A DNA stretch of 45,142 nucleotides, taken from NCBI GenBank assembly GCA_003244145.1, contig QHBM01000042.1, positions 4,884 to 50,025 on the forward strand, read 5' to 3'. Below, one piece after another: positions 14,352 to 24,079 of the stretch (position 1 is its first letter; each line of letters opens with the position of its first letter). The stretch is from Chthoniobacterales bacterium. Its GTDB lineage: Bacteria > Verrucomicrobiota > Verrucomicrobiia > Chthoniobacterales > UBA10450. The notes beneath the pieces are model-generated. The model was not told where the DNA came from. It saw nothing but the letters and a program-made list of their open reading frames with translations, and did not search any database. The position numbers were made by a program, and so were the translations under genes.

Positions 14352-16943
14352 TTATTTCTTTTCCGGCGGCCGTACGATCGCGAGGACGTACGGTTGTTTC
14401 TGAAAATATTTTGCCGCTACTCGTTTCACATCGGCGATCGTGATCGCCTCTACTTCTCGCTCCAGCGCCTGGTAATGCTCGAACCCCAAACCGTAGAGCT
14501 CGTCGAGCGCCGCCATGTAACCAAAGGAATCGTTACTTTGATTCGCGATCTGTTGTTGCCCGATCATTTTCTTTTTCGCTCGCGTTAGCTCCTGCTCCGT
14601 CAGCCCTTCGGCCGCCAGCTTGTTGATCTCCTCCAGCAGCGCCGCTTTCACCGGCTCGATTTTCTGCGGATCGGTTCCTAGATAAAAAAGAAACACTCCC
14701 GGCACCAGGCCCTGCATTTGGCTGGCACCGACGTAATAAGCCAGGCCCATTTGCTCGCGAATGCGCACGAAAAAACGCGAGCCGAGATCGCTGCTGGCTT
14801 CGTCGATCAACTCCAGTGCGTAGCGATCCGGGCTGAACATGTCCGCTCCGCGATAACCGACCATGAGCACGCCCTGCGCTTTGTCCTTCAGATTTTCGAC
14901 TGCGATGTTCTTGGCGAGAACCGCCGGCTGCGGCGCGTCCGCCAGCGTGAGGCTGCCCGGTTTGAGATCGGCCAGGGCATTCTCGAAAAGCTCCTTCACC
15001 TCGGACGCCCTGACGTTGCCGAAGACTGAGATGACGCCATTCTTCGCGACAAGATATCGATCGCGAAAATCGAGCAGGTCTTGCTGGGTCAATTTCGTGA
15101 CGGACTCGGCGGAACCTTTGCCACGCAACGCGTACGGATGATTGCGGAAAAGCTCATCGCGCAAAATATTGCGGGCGACGGTCGTCAATTGCTCCTCGTC
15201 TTCCTTTATCCCGGCGAGCTGGACCTCTTTCTCGCGCGCGATCGCGCTTTCCGGCATCGTGGCATTGAGAAGAACATCCGAGAGCAGCTCGGCGCCCAGT
15301 TTCAAATCCGGCTGCGTGACATCGAGCGCGACGCTGAAACTGTTGTTGCCCGCGTCGCTGCCAATACTGCCGCCGACGGCCTCGATCGTGTCGGCGATTT
15401 CCTCGGCCGTACGCGTCTTGGTTCCTTTGAGAAGGACTTTCGCCATCAAGCGGGTGATGCCATTGGTCTGCCGCGTTTCGGCCAGAAGCCCACCGCGGAA
15501 AACCGCCACCATCGAGACCAGTGGCAGCCTGGGATCTTCCCGCACCAGCAAACGCAGTCCATTCGAGAGCTCGATTTTTTGGATCTCGCCTGCCGCTAGC
15601 GCCGAAGTGGATTCGGCCTTCGCCGCCAGGGCAGCTTTGGGATTGAGCGAAATGATGGTGAGGTTTTCATCCGTGAGATATTTTGCCGCGACGCGGCGAA
15701 TGTCTTCCGGCGAAATTTTCTGCACGGCCGCCAGATAATCGCGGGTGAAATCGAGATTGCGGGTCAGGAACCAATTGGAGCCGAGATCGGACGCCTGCCC
15801 GCGCATGGTGGTGAGCGAGCCGAGGTGATGGCTCAACGAAATCTTTTTGGCCTTCGCGAGTTCATCGGCGGTGACGCCGGCCTCCTTGATCTCCTCGATG
15901 ATTTTCAGAATGAGCTCGGTCGTTGCGTCCCGATTGGCCGGCTCCGCGGTCGCATCGATCCCGAGCAATCCCGGATCGCCCGGCGTATAGGAAAAAGCGG
16001 AAATGCCGTACGCGAGACCGGCCTCTTCCCGCACCCGCCGATAGAGGCGCGAGCTGCGGCCGTCGCCCAGAATGGTGGAAAGAATATCCAGCGCGGGAAC
16101 ATCGGGATGTGTGATTTCCGGAACGTGCCAGGCAAGTGAGAGGCGCGTCAGCTCGGTCACGAATTCCTCGTGGACGACGCGGCGGCCGAGCTGTGGCGGC
16201 TCGCTCGGGATGTAAACGGGCTGAAGCGATTTCGCCGGATAATTTTCAAAGAAGGCGGCGAGCTGGCGATGGACTGCGCCCGCATCGACATCACCCACGA
16301 CGATGAACGTCAGATTGTTCGGCACGTAACGCGCCGAGAAATACTCCATCACCTGGTCGCGGGTGAGCTGGTTGAAAATATCCAACTGCCCGATCACCGG
16401 CAGCCGGTAGGGATGCCGTTGGAACGCCGCCGCGAAAAGAAGTTGGCCCGCCATCCGGTCGGGGTCGTCCATCCCCATGGCAAACTCGCGCCGGATCACT
16501 TCCTGTTCCTTCGCGTACTCCCCAGCCGGCAGGATCGAGTTCATCATCGCATCCGATAAAATATCGAGCGCGACGCTCACTCCATTCTTCGGCACGTCGA
16601 TCCAGTAAACGGTGCGATCGAAGGAAGTGTAGGCGTTGATGTAACCGCCCACGTCCTGGATTTTTTGCGCGATCGCGTTGGAGGCGCGCGTCTTCGTTCC
16701 TTTGAAGAGCATGTGCTCGAGAATGTGCGATAAGCCCGCGCCGAGATGCGCGTTCTCGTCGATGCTTCCCGTCCCGCACCACGCCTGCACGCTCGCGACC
16801 GGCGCGCTGCGATCTTCCTGCACGATGATGGTAAGGCCGTTCGGCAGAACGCGCTTTTGCGCCGAGCTGTGCGGGAACGTGATGCCCGGACTGGTTTCCG
16901 ATGGGGCGGCTTTGAGATGGGCGGTCAACATACGGGCGAGCAC
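14352..16943 (-). CDS. M16 family zinc peptidase, two-unit fusion
   Basis: 863 residues containing two complete M16 (pitrilysin/insulinase-type) units, each of two domains. Unit 1 (about 25-435) has the inverted zinc motif HILEH (His73, Glu76, His77) and the distal Glu in EQEVIRREFAMGMDD. Unit 2 (about 450-863) keeps the fold (RLLVREDPRLPLVSMVAVF, then GLTEQELTRAKKKMIG near the end), but the position of the zinc motif reads GITRLMAKVLLKGTKTRT and lacks the His and Glu, so it is catalytically dead and serves as the clamp half. No signal peptide is evident at the chosen start. Likely degrades small peptides; substrate unknown. Confidence 0.92.
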   Translation of the reverse strand: MLARMLTAHLKAAPSETSPGITFPHSSAQKRVLPNGLTIIVQEDRSAPVASVQAWCGTGSIDENAHLGAGLSHILEHMLFKGTKTRASNAIAQKIQDVGGYINAYTSFDRTVYWIDVPKNGVSVALDILSDAMMNSILPAGEYAKEQEVIRREFAMGMDDPDRMAGQLLFAAAFQRHPYRLPVIGQLDIFNQLTRDQVMEYFSARYVPNNLTFIVVGDVDAGAVHRQLAAFFENYPAKSLQPVYIPSEPPQLGRRVVHEEFVTELTRLSLAWHVPEITHPDVPALDILSTILGDGRSSRLYRRVREEAGLAYGISAFSYTPGDPGLLGIDATAEPANRDATTELILKIIEEIKEAGVTADELAKAKKISLSHHLGSLTTMRGQASDLGSNWFLTRNLDFTRDYLAAVQKISPEDIRRVAAKYLTDENLTIISLNPKAALAAKAESTSALAAGEIQKIELSNGLRLLVREDPRLPLVSMVAVFRGGLLAETRQTNGITRLMAKVLLKGTKTRTAEEIADTIEAVGGSIGSDAGNNSFSVALDVTQPDLKLGAELLSDVLLNATMPESAIAREKEVQLAGIKEDEEQLTTVARNILRDELFRNHPYALRGKGSAESVTKLTQQDLLDFRDRYLVAKNGVISVFGNVRASEVKELFENALADLKPGSLTLADAPQPAVLAKNIAVENLKDKAQGVLMVGYRGADMFSPDRYALELIDEASSDLGSRFFVRIREQMGLAYYVGASQMQGLVPGVFLFYLGTDPQKIEPVKAALLEEINKLAAEGLTEQELTRAKKKMIGQQQIANQSNDSFGYMAALDELYGLGFEHYQALEREVEAITIADVKRVAAKYFQKQPYVLAIVRPPEKK

Positions 16944-16960
16944 GCGAAGAGCGGCTCGAT

Positions 16961-17407
16961 TTAGGAAAGCTTCGGCGACGGCGCGGGCGCCGGCAAGCCA
17001 AGCGGCACGTCAGGGTGCGAGCGTTTTTCGGGCTCGAACGGTTTCACAAAAGCTTCGTGGAAATCGAAGACGTTCTTGAAATCCTCGATCGAATCTTCCT
17101 CGGTTTTCCCAAAAATCCCGGCGCCGATCAGGTTAAAGACCATGTGCCCGACATCTTCGCAGGAGCGCACTCCCCAGTAGGACAAGACCGTCACGACCAT
17201 CGGCCCAAATTCCTTCAGTGCGTAAGACCGCACGCCCTCGAGCAGCTCGGGACCCGCGACGTGGCGGACCGAAGCGCCCTTCGTTTTCTTCTGCGCCTTG
17301 GTGGTGTAATCGAGCGCGTCGCGCAAAAAAACATAGGCATCGCGATGATAGCGCGGGTCACTGGCTACGATGGAATCGAGAGCTTCGGCAAATCCTATTT
17401 TTTGCAT
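16961..17407 (-). CDS. Minf_1886 family protein
   Basis: 148 residues matching the Minf_1886-type conserved family: MQKIGFAEALDSIVA, DPRYHRDAYVFLRDALDYTTK, VLSYWGVRSCEDVGHMVFNL and FDFHEAF. Function unknown; the family is common in Verrucomicrobiota and Planctomycetota. The C-terminal 15 residues are Pro/Ala-rich. It lies 17 bp upstream of the M16 peptidase gene on the same strand, so the two are probably cotranscribed. Confidence 0.85.
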   Translation of the reverse strand: MQKIGFAEALDSIVASDPRYHRDAYVFLRDALDYTTKAQKKTKGASVRHVAGPELLEGVRSYALKEFGPMVVTVLSYWGVRSCEDVGHMVFNLIGAGIFGKTEEDSIEDFKNVFDFHEAFVKPFEPEKRSHPDVPLGLPAPAPSPKLS

Positions 17408-17605
17408 GAATTAAAACGCTCGTTTCCCGAGCGCCGCCTATGATACGCAACAACGCCCGCGCGAGCAACCATGGCGCTCTCGCAGCGGGCCGTCGCGCTC
17501 GACTTCTGCCGCAATTGGATGCTTGAACGTCAGATTGTGCCCTGTTATAACGCCATTCGCTCGTCGCAAACGACCAGTCCAATCCTCCGACCTCTGTTTT
17601 TCGCC

Positions 17606-20521
17606 ATGAAGCCGTCCCTCGCGCTAGCCCTTTTTTTCGTTTTCGATCTTGTCGAAGCGAACGCAGCGGGCCTCTCCCCAACGCCGACTCCGGTTGATTA
17701 TCAGAAGGCCCCGATAGCTCGATTTGAGTATGGGCTCGTTAGAGTTTGGAATGCCAAGGAGGAGCCGCCGCAAGAAGTCGGTCGTGTCCCCGAAGCGAGG
17801 CTCGGCGATGCGCTTGTCGCGGAAGTGAAGTATATTGACGCATGGCTCTGCGCGAATTTGGACGCGGGCGCCTGGGCGAATGATCCGGACGTGCTCAGCG
17901 CCGACCCGTTGCTCCGTAAAGTAATTGAAGCACGCAACCTCTCGACCACGATCCGCGCCGGCAAGTGGCTGAGAATGATGAAGAACGCCGACGACTCGCC
18001 CAGCGGTCCGGAAGATCCGGCCGCCACCGATGAGAAAAACATCAAGCTCCTGGCAGCGCTCAAGACGTCGCTCGATTTGAACGACAGCGTGTTGCCAACC
18101 AAAGACGAAAACGGCAATTCGCTCGACGCGGGCAAAGGGAACGACGCTACCCGCATCGTCGAGACCTGCCGCAAAGCAGTGAGCTTCTTGACGACCTTCC
18201 GCGCACGGAAGGCGACGGAGTTTGTCCTGAGCATCAATGACACCCGTCTACCGGGTTTGGCTGTTACAGCGCAGGAATCTCGGTCCGATTGGCGGAGTGC
18301 AAGCGATCGGATGGAGGAGGGCGATTACACTTGGTGGCGAATCAAATTGCGCGCTTCCGGCGATCCGGAGTTGGATAAAGGCTGGTCGGATTTGATGCAC
18401 GCGGTCGAGCCGCATTTCTCACTTGAGAGCCGACTCAATTTATCTTTGCCCGACGAACTGGTGGCGATGCCGACCAATGTCACACCGACTGTGGCAGACT
18501 CGCGGTGCAGATTCGTTTTGATCGCAATCGCTCAGCTGCCGCGGGTCGAAAAGAAAATGACGAAAGGCGAAGCTGTTTATCCGCTGGACTTGCGGGAACG
18601 CACAAAGGAAATCAGGAGGGGCGAAATCGTCGAAGTGGATGTGCAAAACTCCACGGCGCCCTACGTGGTCCACTTTCAAGACGCAGGGGGAAGTAAACAC
18701 TACGCCAGCAAAGATCTGGCGCGGCTTCCGCCCGATCCGGTCCCCCAGGGCGTCGTCCGCGTTTGGAACACGGACGAGACAGGGTCCGAGTGGGAGGAAG
18801 CGCAGCGAAATGACATTCCAGTCGCGAAGATCGGCGATTATTTAGCCGTGGAAGTGCGAAACTTCGATGGCTGGCTGTGCAACCAGATCGATCAAGGCCT
18901 TCTCAAGGGTGATTTACTTTTGCAGCAGGCCTCCCCAAGCCTCAAAAAAATAATTAGCGACAAGAACTTCTCGAATGCCGTCCTGGTAGGGGGAGCGATT
19001 TATCGCCTCTCGCATAAAACACAGAACACGTCGGCTGACATTGTGCGGCAATTGCAAAAGGACTCCCGCAGCAATCCCGACCTGGCCGCTCTGCCATTTC
19101 CGACTCTCGGTCCTCCTAAGCCCATAAAAAGGGGCGAGCTCAAGAATGCCAATTGGATCCCGACGCCGACCCCGACCCCGACCTCAGCCTCGACGCTTAA
19201 GCCAACGCCCACGCCTGCGGAAGCCAAAAAGGAAACCCCTCGAAAGGACGACGAGACATCAGCCAAGCAGTTCCTCGCTCCGTACCAGGAAGCCCACTCG
19301 CTCCTGCGAGAATTGGTGAAAGCCAAGTTGAGAGCTCTCAATCTCACGATCAACGATATCCCTCTCGGAATTACCCCGGACAACTCCGATTTTGCTCCGA
19401 TCTACGAGTCTCGCCGCCCCCCCGGACTTCCCGAAGAAGACACGTACCACTGGCTAAGATTCTTTATGACTCCAAAGTCTACCGCGGCTGTTAAAGACGA
19501 AGAACAGACCACTGACGATCCCTTTAAGCGCCTCTTGGAAAAACCATCCTTTACGATGCCAAGCAAAGTGACGCTGACCTTAAAGTCTGGTGCGGAGACA
19601 TTGGCGTTGCCGACCGCGGTGACCCCGCAGGCAAAGGACAAGCGCTGTCGCTTTGGCTTGATCGGAATCCAACAATGGTTGTTCTATTTGGCGGCCGTCG
19701 TTTTCGGGTTGATCGGCTTTTCGCTCGGTTATTTCGCGGCAAGCACGAACATCCTTCGTGATCCTTGCCGCCGGCGTCCGGAAGGGGTGGAGGCTGTCAG
19801 CCTTGCTCGACTACAAATGGCTTTTTGGTTTGTCGTGATCGCGGCCGCCTTCCTTTTCCTGTGGCTGACAACCGGCAACATTGCGACGATCAATACGACC
19901 TGCCTGGTCCTCCTGGCGATCGGGACAACGACGGCGTATACCTCGGCGAAAATAACCGACAGCAATCAGGGGCAGAAAGACCTCGCGAGCGTATTGGGGA
20001 AAACTCCCCGCGAAATGCTGGAAATGACTCCGCTCCAGGTGCAGCAAGCGGTTCAAGCAAGAAAGAAGGAACTCGAAGAAGCCCCGATCGGCTCCATCAC
20101 GCCCGAGGAATTGGAGCTAGAAAGAAAAATCTTAACAAGACACGAGGAAGAAATTGACTGCTTTCTGAAGAGGCGGCCGCGTTGGTTACCGGCCATGATT
20201 TACTTTTGGAATTATCGGCTTCGGACTATTCGCGAAGATCTTTTGACGGAAGAGACCGGCACGTACGATTTCCATCGCTTTCAGATCCTGGCTTGGACAC
20301 TTGTGCTCGGCTCTGTCTTTGTCGTGAAGGTATTCCATGACCGGGTCATGCCTACCTTCGACTCCAACGTCTTGCTTTTGATGGGGATTAGCTCCGGCGC
20401 TTATCTCACTTTCAAAAAAGTCGCAACCGATCGGGCGGAGGAGGCGAAGAAGGAGGCGGCAAAAGTCGAGAACCAGGACGCCGATCCAAAACCGCCCGCA
20501 AAGCCCGCCGCCTCAGCTTAG
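17606..20521 (+). CDS. Large membrane protein with duplicated ectodomain; unknown function
   Basis: 971 residues from the ATG at 17606, chosen because a signal peptide follows at once (LALALFFVF...NAAG). The open frame extends 45 codons upstream without family-like sequence. The ectodomain is a tandem duplication: unit A (about 45-310) and unit B (about 380-690) share VRVWN, the WLC motif (AWLCANLDAG / GWLCNQIDQG), IND followed by LPG-like sequence, and PT.VTP...RCRF before a hydrophobic stretch. Unit B has an internal TPTPTPTS linker. The C-terminal third has about five predicted membrane segments (near 692-714, 738-757, 766-783, 893-911, 922-937), with a charged helical loop between the third and fourth. 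The segment SLARLQMAFWFVVIAAAF is familiar from other unnamed bacterial membrane proteins. Confidence 0.75.
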   Translation: MKPSLALALFFVFDLVEANAAGLSPTPTPVDYQKAPIARFEYGLVRVWNAKEEPPQEVGRVPEARLGDALVAEVKYIDAWLCANLDAGAWANDPDVLSADPLLRKVIEARNLSTTIRAGKWLRMMKNADDSPSGPEDPAATDEKNIKLLAALKTSLDLNDSVLPTKDENGNSLDAGKGNDATRIVETCRKAVSFLTTFRARKATEFVLSINDTRLPGLAVTAQESRSDWRSASDRMEEGDYTWWRIKLRASGDPELDKGWSDLMHAVEPHFSLESRLNLSLPDELVAMPTNVTPTVADSRCRFVLIAIAQLPRVEKKMTKGEAVYPLDLRERTKEIRRGEIVEVDVQNSTAPYVVHFQDAGGSKHYASKDLARLPPDPVPQGVVRVWNTDETGSEWEEAQRNDIPVAKIGDYLAVEVRNFDGWLCNQIDQGLLKGDLLLQQASPSLKKIISDKNFSNAVLVGGAIYRLSHKTQNTSADIVRQLQKDSRSNPDLAALPFPTLGPPKPIKRGELKNANWIPTPTPTPTSASTLKPTPTPAEAKKETPRKDDETSAKQFLAPYQEAHSLLRELVKAKLRALNLTINDIPLGITPDNSDFAPIYESRRPPGLPEEDTYHWLRFFMTPKSTAAVKDEEQTTDDPFKRLLEKPSFTMPSKVTLTLKSGAETLALPTAVTPQAKDKRCRFGLIGIQQWLFYLAAVVFGLIGFSLGYFAASTNILRDPCRRRPEGVEAVSLARLQMAFWFVVIAAAFLFLWLTTGNIATINTTCLVLLAIGTTTAYTSAKITDSNQGQKDLASVLGKTPREMLEMTPLQVQQAVQARKKELEEAPIGSITPEELELERKILTRHEEEIDCFLKRRPRWLPAMIYFWNYRLRTIREDLLTEETGTYDFHRFQILAWTLVLGSVFVVKVFHDRVMPTFDSNVLLLMGISSGAYLTFKKVATDRAEEAKKEAAKVENQDADPKPPAKPAASA

Positions 20522-20563
20522 ATCGAACGGCGCACGGACTCCGTTTCGGAGCAAACTTCGTTA

Positions 20564-20921
20564 TGGTGGAGGCGAGGGGAGTTGAACCCCTGTCCTCGAA
20601 GCTATCGACGCAAGCTTCTACATGTGTATCCGGTGCTTGTTTTAAGGGGCCAAGCGTTGCACCGGCACACTGCCGGCCCCCGAGCGTCCACGAAATTCCT
20701 TCACCGTCCGGCGCGGTCACTCCGCCGTCCGATTAGCCTGCTGTCCATGTTCGGCGCCGTAGCAGGCGTCCAATGCCGAACATCACGGTCAATTAAGCCG
20801 CGAGAGCGAGATCTTGGTGATCTGCGTTTATTTTTTTTGGTCCGGATTTTAACGAGGCCAACGAACCATCCTCGACATGCCACCTGCGCTTCAAACAACG
20901 AGTCGAAGCCAGTGCGCCCCC
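20564..20921 (-). ncRNA. ssrA: Transfer-messenger RNA (tmRNA)
   Basis: On the minus strand the 5' end GGGGGCGCACTGGCTTCGAC and the 3' end with GGGGTTCAACTCCCC then TCGCCTCCACCA form the tRNA-like domain; acceptor bases GGGGGCG and CGCCTCC pair with one wobble, and CCA is encoded. Length is 358 nt. The tag frame is at 20793-20825: starting at a GCA resume codon it reads ADHQDLALAA followed by TAA, with the standard LAA end recognised by ClpXP-type proteases. The resume codon is inferred from the ten-codon length; I did not model the pseudoknots. tmRNA rescues stalled ribosomes with SmpB. Confidence 0.95.
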
Positions 20922-21061
20922 TTTTTTTTGGAGACTGGAAGTGTAATGCTGACGGCCGATTTCGCAACTCTGGGGAGCGCGCCCTCGTGCTGGCGACGGC
21001 GTGTCGACGTCGCGAACCTTTTCCCAACGCGGAATGCTCGTGCCACTGAAAGCGAAGTTCG

Positions 21062-21100
21062 TTTCGGCTGAAAGCCGAAACCAGCACGCTGCAAGCGTGC
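21062..21100. repeat. Double-hairpin repeat
   Basis: Two adjacent perfect hairpins: TTTCGGCT-GAA-AGCCGAAA (21062-21080) and GCACGCT-GCA-AGCGTGC (21084-21100), followed by CCTCCCC. It resembles the REP-like two-stem elements spread in many GC-rich genomes. It lies between tmRNA and the glycosyltransferase-like gene, which starts 61 bp later. Confidence 0.65.
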
Positions 21101-21161
21101 CCTCCCCAGACAGACTCAAAAAATCCCTTGCGCACGCAAAAGTGCTGCCGCACGAGTTCCC

Positions 21162-21977
21162 ATGCCGGAGCTGAAAGATTTCGCCAGCTCCGTGGCCATT
21201 GTCGTCTCGAGCTGCGACGCCTTCTTCGATGCCTGGCGCCCGTTCGTCTTTTTCTTTCGCAAGCATTGGAGCGATTGTCCTTTCCCGCGGTTTCTTATCG
21301 TCAATCGCCTCCGCGTTCGGTCCAACTTCATTCAGCCGATCGCGGTGGGGCCGGACCGGGATTGGGCCGCGAACATGGAGGTCGCGCTCAAGCAGATCAC
21401 GCAGCCTTACCTTCTTTATTTCCAGGAAGATTATTTTCTAAATGGTCCGGTGAATCGGGAGCAGTTGGCCAGCGATTTTGCCTACGCCTTCGAACGCGAC
21501 GCGGCTTCGTTTTGCTTTTATCCGCGCTCGCAACTGGAGCGCGATTTCGTGCCGCTAAACGATCGGTTCGGAATTGTGCCGCGGGAATCAGACGGCCGTA
21601 CCCGGCTCCAGGCGACCCTGTGGAAAAAAGAGGTCCTCCAATCCGCGCTGCGACCCGGCGAAACGGCTTGGAACATGGAGGCACGGGCCAGCGAACGAAC
21701 GCGCGACCTTCTCGTGCTTTCCTATTTCCAGCAGGACAAGATCCCGATCCCGTACTTGATGTCGGCCATTTCCCGCCGGCTCTGGACGCCGGAAGCGATC
21801 GCGATGTGCCAGCAAGCTGGCCTTGATCTTCGTCCGCGTTTCCGACTCGAACACAGAGACGATCCCGGGCGCCGCCGCTTCCGCCGCGGCCTCGGCCGCA
21901 TCCGCCTGGCCGTCGCACTGGCGCGTCAAGCCAACCGCGAGGTCGACCTCGATAGCCCTCACGACTCAATTGCTTAG
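21162..21977 (+). CDS. Glycosyltransferase-like protein
   Basis: 271 residues. The N-terminus VAIVVSSCDAFFDAWRPFVFFF resembles GT-A sugar-nucleotide binding beginnings, and YLLYFQEDYFLNGPV looks like the acidic DxD-like region of surface-polysaccharide glycosyltransferases (typically LYLQDDYFL). The middle contains WNMEARASERTRD. The C-terminus is Arg-rich. No membrane segment is predicted. The assignment rests on these motifs only. Upstream is a double-hairpin repeat; the histidine kinase gene follows 92 bp later. Confidence 0.55.
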   Translation: MPELKDFASSVAIVVSSCDAFFDAWRPFVFFFRKHWSDCPFPRFLIVNRLRVRSNFIQPIAVGPDRDWAANMEVALKQITQPYLLYFQEDYFLNGPVNREQLASDFAYAFERDAASFCFYPRSQLERDFVPLNDRFGIVPRESDGRTRLQATLWKKEVLQSALRPGETAWNMEARASERTRDLLVLSYFQQDKIPIPYLMSAISRRLWTPEAIAMCQQAGLDLRPRFRLEHRDDPGRRRFRRGLGRIRLAVALARQANREVDLDSPHDSIA

Positions 21978-22069
21978 CCACGTGGCCTGGAATCATTCGC
22001 CGAAAGAGCGAGGCCCGAGGCGGTCGAAGCGAACACTGGCTGCGATGATATTCAAAGGCCTGCGAGTGA

Positions 22070-24079
22070 ATGGAATCTAAGCTTAACGAAAAAATCTCCA
22101 GCAGGGATCCGCAAGCCTGGCTCGAAGGGCTCAATCGCGCGCTGCTCGATTCCGCCCTCGACTGCGTCATTGCCATGGATGCGAGCGGTCGCGTCTTGGA
22201 GTTCAATGCGGCGGCGGAGCGCGTTTTCGGTTTTACCCGCGCGGAGGCGGTCGGCCAGGAATTAGCGGCGCTGATCATTCCGCCCTCGCTGCGCGAACGG
22301 CACCGCGCGGGATTAAAGCATTATCTCGAGACGGGCGAAGGTCCTGTCCTCGGACGCCGGATCGAAATCCCCGCAGTGCGCGCCGATGGCTCCGAACTCC
22401 TTGTTGAGCTGGCGATCACTGCCTTCCGCATCAAAGACGAACCAGTTTTCACCGCCTATCTGCGTGACATCACCGACCGAAAGCAGGGAGAAGAAGCCAG
22501 CCAGCGACTCGCCGCCATCGTCGAATCCTCGGGAGACGCGATCATCAGCAAAGACCTCAATGGAATAATCACGAGCTGGAACGAAGGCGCCGAAATGCTC
22601 TTCGGCTACACAGCTGACGAAGTGATCGGACAGCCCGTCATGATCCTGATCCCTCCGGAACGTCATAGTGAAGAGCCGGGTATTCTGGAACGGATCCGGC
22701 GCGGCGAGCGCCTCGATCACTTTGAGACCGTGCGCCGCCGAAAGAACGGAACTCTCTTCGATATTTCGCTAACCGTTTCTCCAATCAAGGACGCGAGCGG
22801 GCGCGTCATCGGCGCTTCCAAGATTGGCCGCGACATCACCAGCAGCGTCCAGAATCAAAAACGCCGCGCCGTCCAGTACGCGGTCGCCAGCCTGCTGGCC
22901 GGATCGCTGGCGCTCGATGAAATAGGTCCGCTGATCATCAAGACCATCGCGGCCGGTGGCAATTGGATCGCCGGTTCCATTTGGCTCTGCGAAGACCTCT
23001 GCTCGACGTTGCATTGCACTACGACCTGGCACGCCGGCGGAACGCCATTGGACAAGTTTGAGCAGGTCACCCGCGCCACTTCCCTGGCGAGTCCGGCCGG
23101 TTTGCCCGGACGTGTGGTCACCTCACGCAAGCCGGCGTGTATCACCGATGTCAGCCGCGACGATAATTTTCCCCGGCTCGCCGCCGCGGTCGAAGCCGGT
23201 CTGCGCGGCGCCTTCGCCTTTCCGCTTCACGCGCATGGCGAAATCAAGGGAGTCCTGGAATTATTCAGCCTCGAGATGGCGCAGCCCGATGACGATCTGT
23301 TCGAGATGGTGGAAGCGCTCGGCAGCCAGATCGGCCTTTTCATTCACCGCCAGCAGATTCAGGAAGAATTGACGCGGCAAAAAGAACTGGCGGAATCAGC
23401 CAACGCGGCCAAGGACCGTTTCCTCGCGACGCTCAGCCACGAACTGCGCACTCCGCTCACGCCCATCCTCATCTGGGCCGGCGGCATGGCGAACGACCCG
23501 ACGCTTCCGCCGGAGATCGATGAAGGTCTAAAAATGGTTTGCCGCAATGTGGAGCTCGAGGCCCGACTCATCGATGATCTCCTCGATTTGACCCGCATCG
23601 CTCGCGGCAAACTGCAATTGCATTTGCGCAAGTCGGACGCGCACGAGCTCCTGGGCCACGCCATGGAAATTGTGCGCGGCGACATTAGCTCGAGGCAGCT
23701 CAATTTGTCCCTCGAACTCGACGCCACCGCGCATCACGTCCTGGCGGATTCTTCCCGCTTGCAACAAGTGTTTTGGAACGTGCTCAAGAACGCGTCAAAA
23801 TTTACGCCCGATCGCGGCGCGGTCACCGTGCGCACCTTCAATCCGAGACCGGAAGCGTTGAAGATCGAGATCAGCGACACCGGTGTGGGGATCGAGCCGG
23901 AGCATCTCGATAAAGTTTTCGACGCCTTCGAACAACTCGGGACGCGCCGGGAGGGATTAGGGCTTGGGCTGGCCATCAGCAAAGCGATCGTGGAAATGCA
24001 CCACGGATCGATCCGCGCTTTCAGCAAAGGCGCAGGCCAGGGTACTAAATTCGTCATCGACCTGGCGACCGCGGCCTAG
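22070..24079 (+). CDS. PAS-PAS-GAF sensor histidine kinase
   Basis: 669 residues, soluble. PAS 1 (about 25-140; DCVIAMDASGRVLEFNAAAERVFGFT) and PAS 2 (about 146-260; DAIISKDLNGIITSWNEGAEMLFGYT) are followed by a GAF domain (about 270-425), a HisKA domain with the phosphorylated His457 in LSHELRTPL, and an HATPase_c domain with N box (WNVLKNASKFTP), G1 (ISDTGVGIEP) and G2 (GLGLGLAISKAIVEMH). It should autophosphorylate in response to a cytoplasmic signal. No response regulator or receiver domain is adjacent, so its partner is unknown. The gene ends convergently with the DUF1460 gene, overlapping by 4 bp. Confidence 0.93.
   Translation: MESKLNEKISSRDPQAWLEGLNRALLDSALDCVIAMDASGRVLEFNAAAERVFGFTRAEAVGQELAALIIPPSLRERHRAGLKHYLETGEGPVLGRRIEIPAVRADGSELLVELAITAFRIKDEPVFTAYLRDITDRKQGEEASQRLAAIVESSGDAIISKDLNGIITSWNEGAEMLFGYTADEVIGQPVMILIPPERHSEEPGILERIRRGERLDHFETVRRRKNGTLFDISLTVSPIKDASGRVIGASKIGRDITSSVQNQKRRAVQYAVASLLAGSLALDEIGPLIIKTIAAGGNWIAGSIWLCEDLCSTLHCTTTWHAGGTPLDKFEQVTRATSLASPAGLPGRVVTSRKPACITDVSRDDNFPRLAAAVEAGLRGAFAFPLHAHGEIKGVLELFSLEMAQPDDDLFEMVEALGSQIGLFIHRQQIQEELTRQKELAESANAAKDRFLATLSHELRTPLTPILIWAGGMANDPTLPPEIDEGLKMVCRNVELEARLIDDLLDLTRIARGKLQLHLRKSDAHELLGHAMEIVRGDISSRQLNLSLELDATAHHVLADSSRLQQVFWNVLKNASKFTPDRGAVTVRTFNPRPEALKIEISDTGVGIEPEHLDKVFDAFEQLGTRREGLGLGLAISKAIVEMHHGSIRAFSKGAGQGTKFVIDLATAA

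Noticed and set aside
13812..14588. 258-codon plus-strand frame
   Set aside because: Antisense to the DUF1844 and M16 genes; Arg-rich codon-bias artefact.
20582..21153. Open frames on both strands over 20.6-21.15 kb
   Set aside because: They overlap tmRNA and the double hairpin, with no recognisable protein sequence.
21397..22278. 293-codon minus-strand frame
   Set aside because: Antisense to the glycosyltransferase-like and kinase genes, Gly/Arg-rich, no motif.
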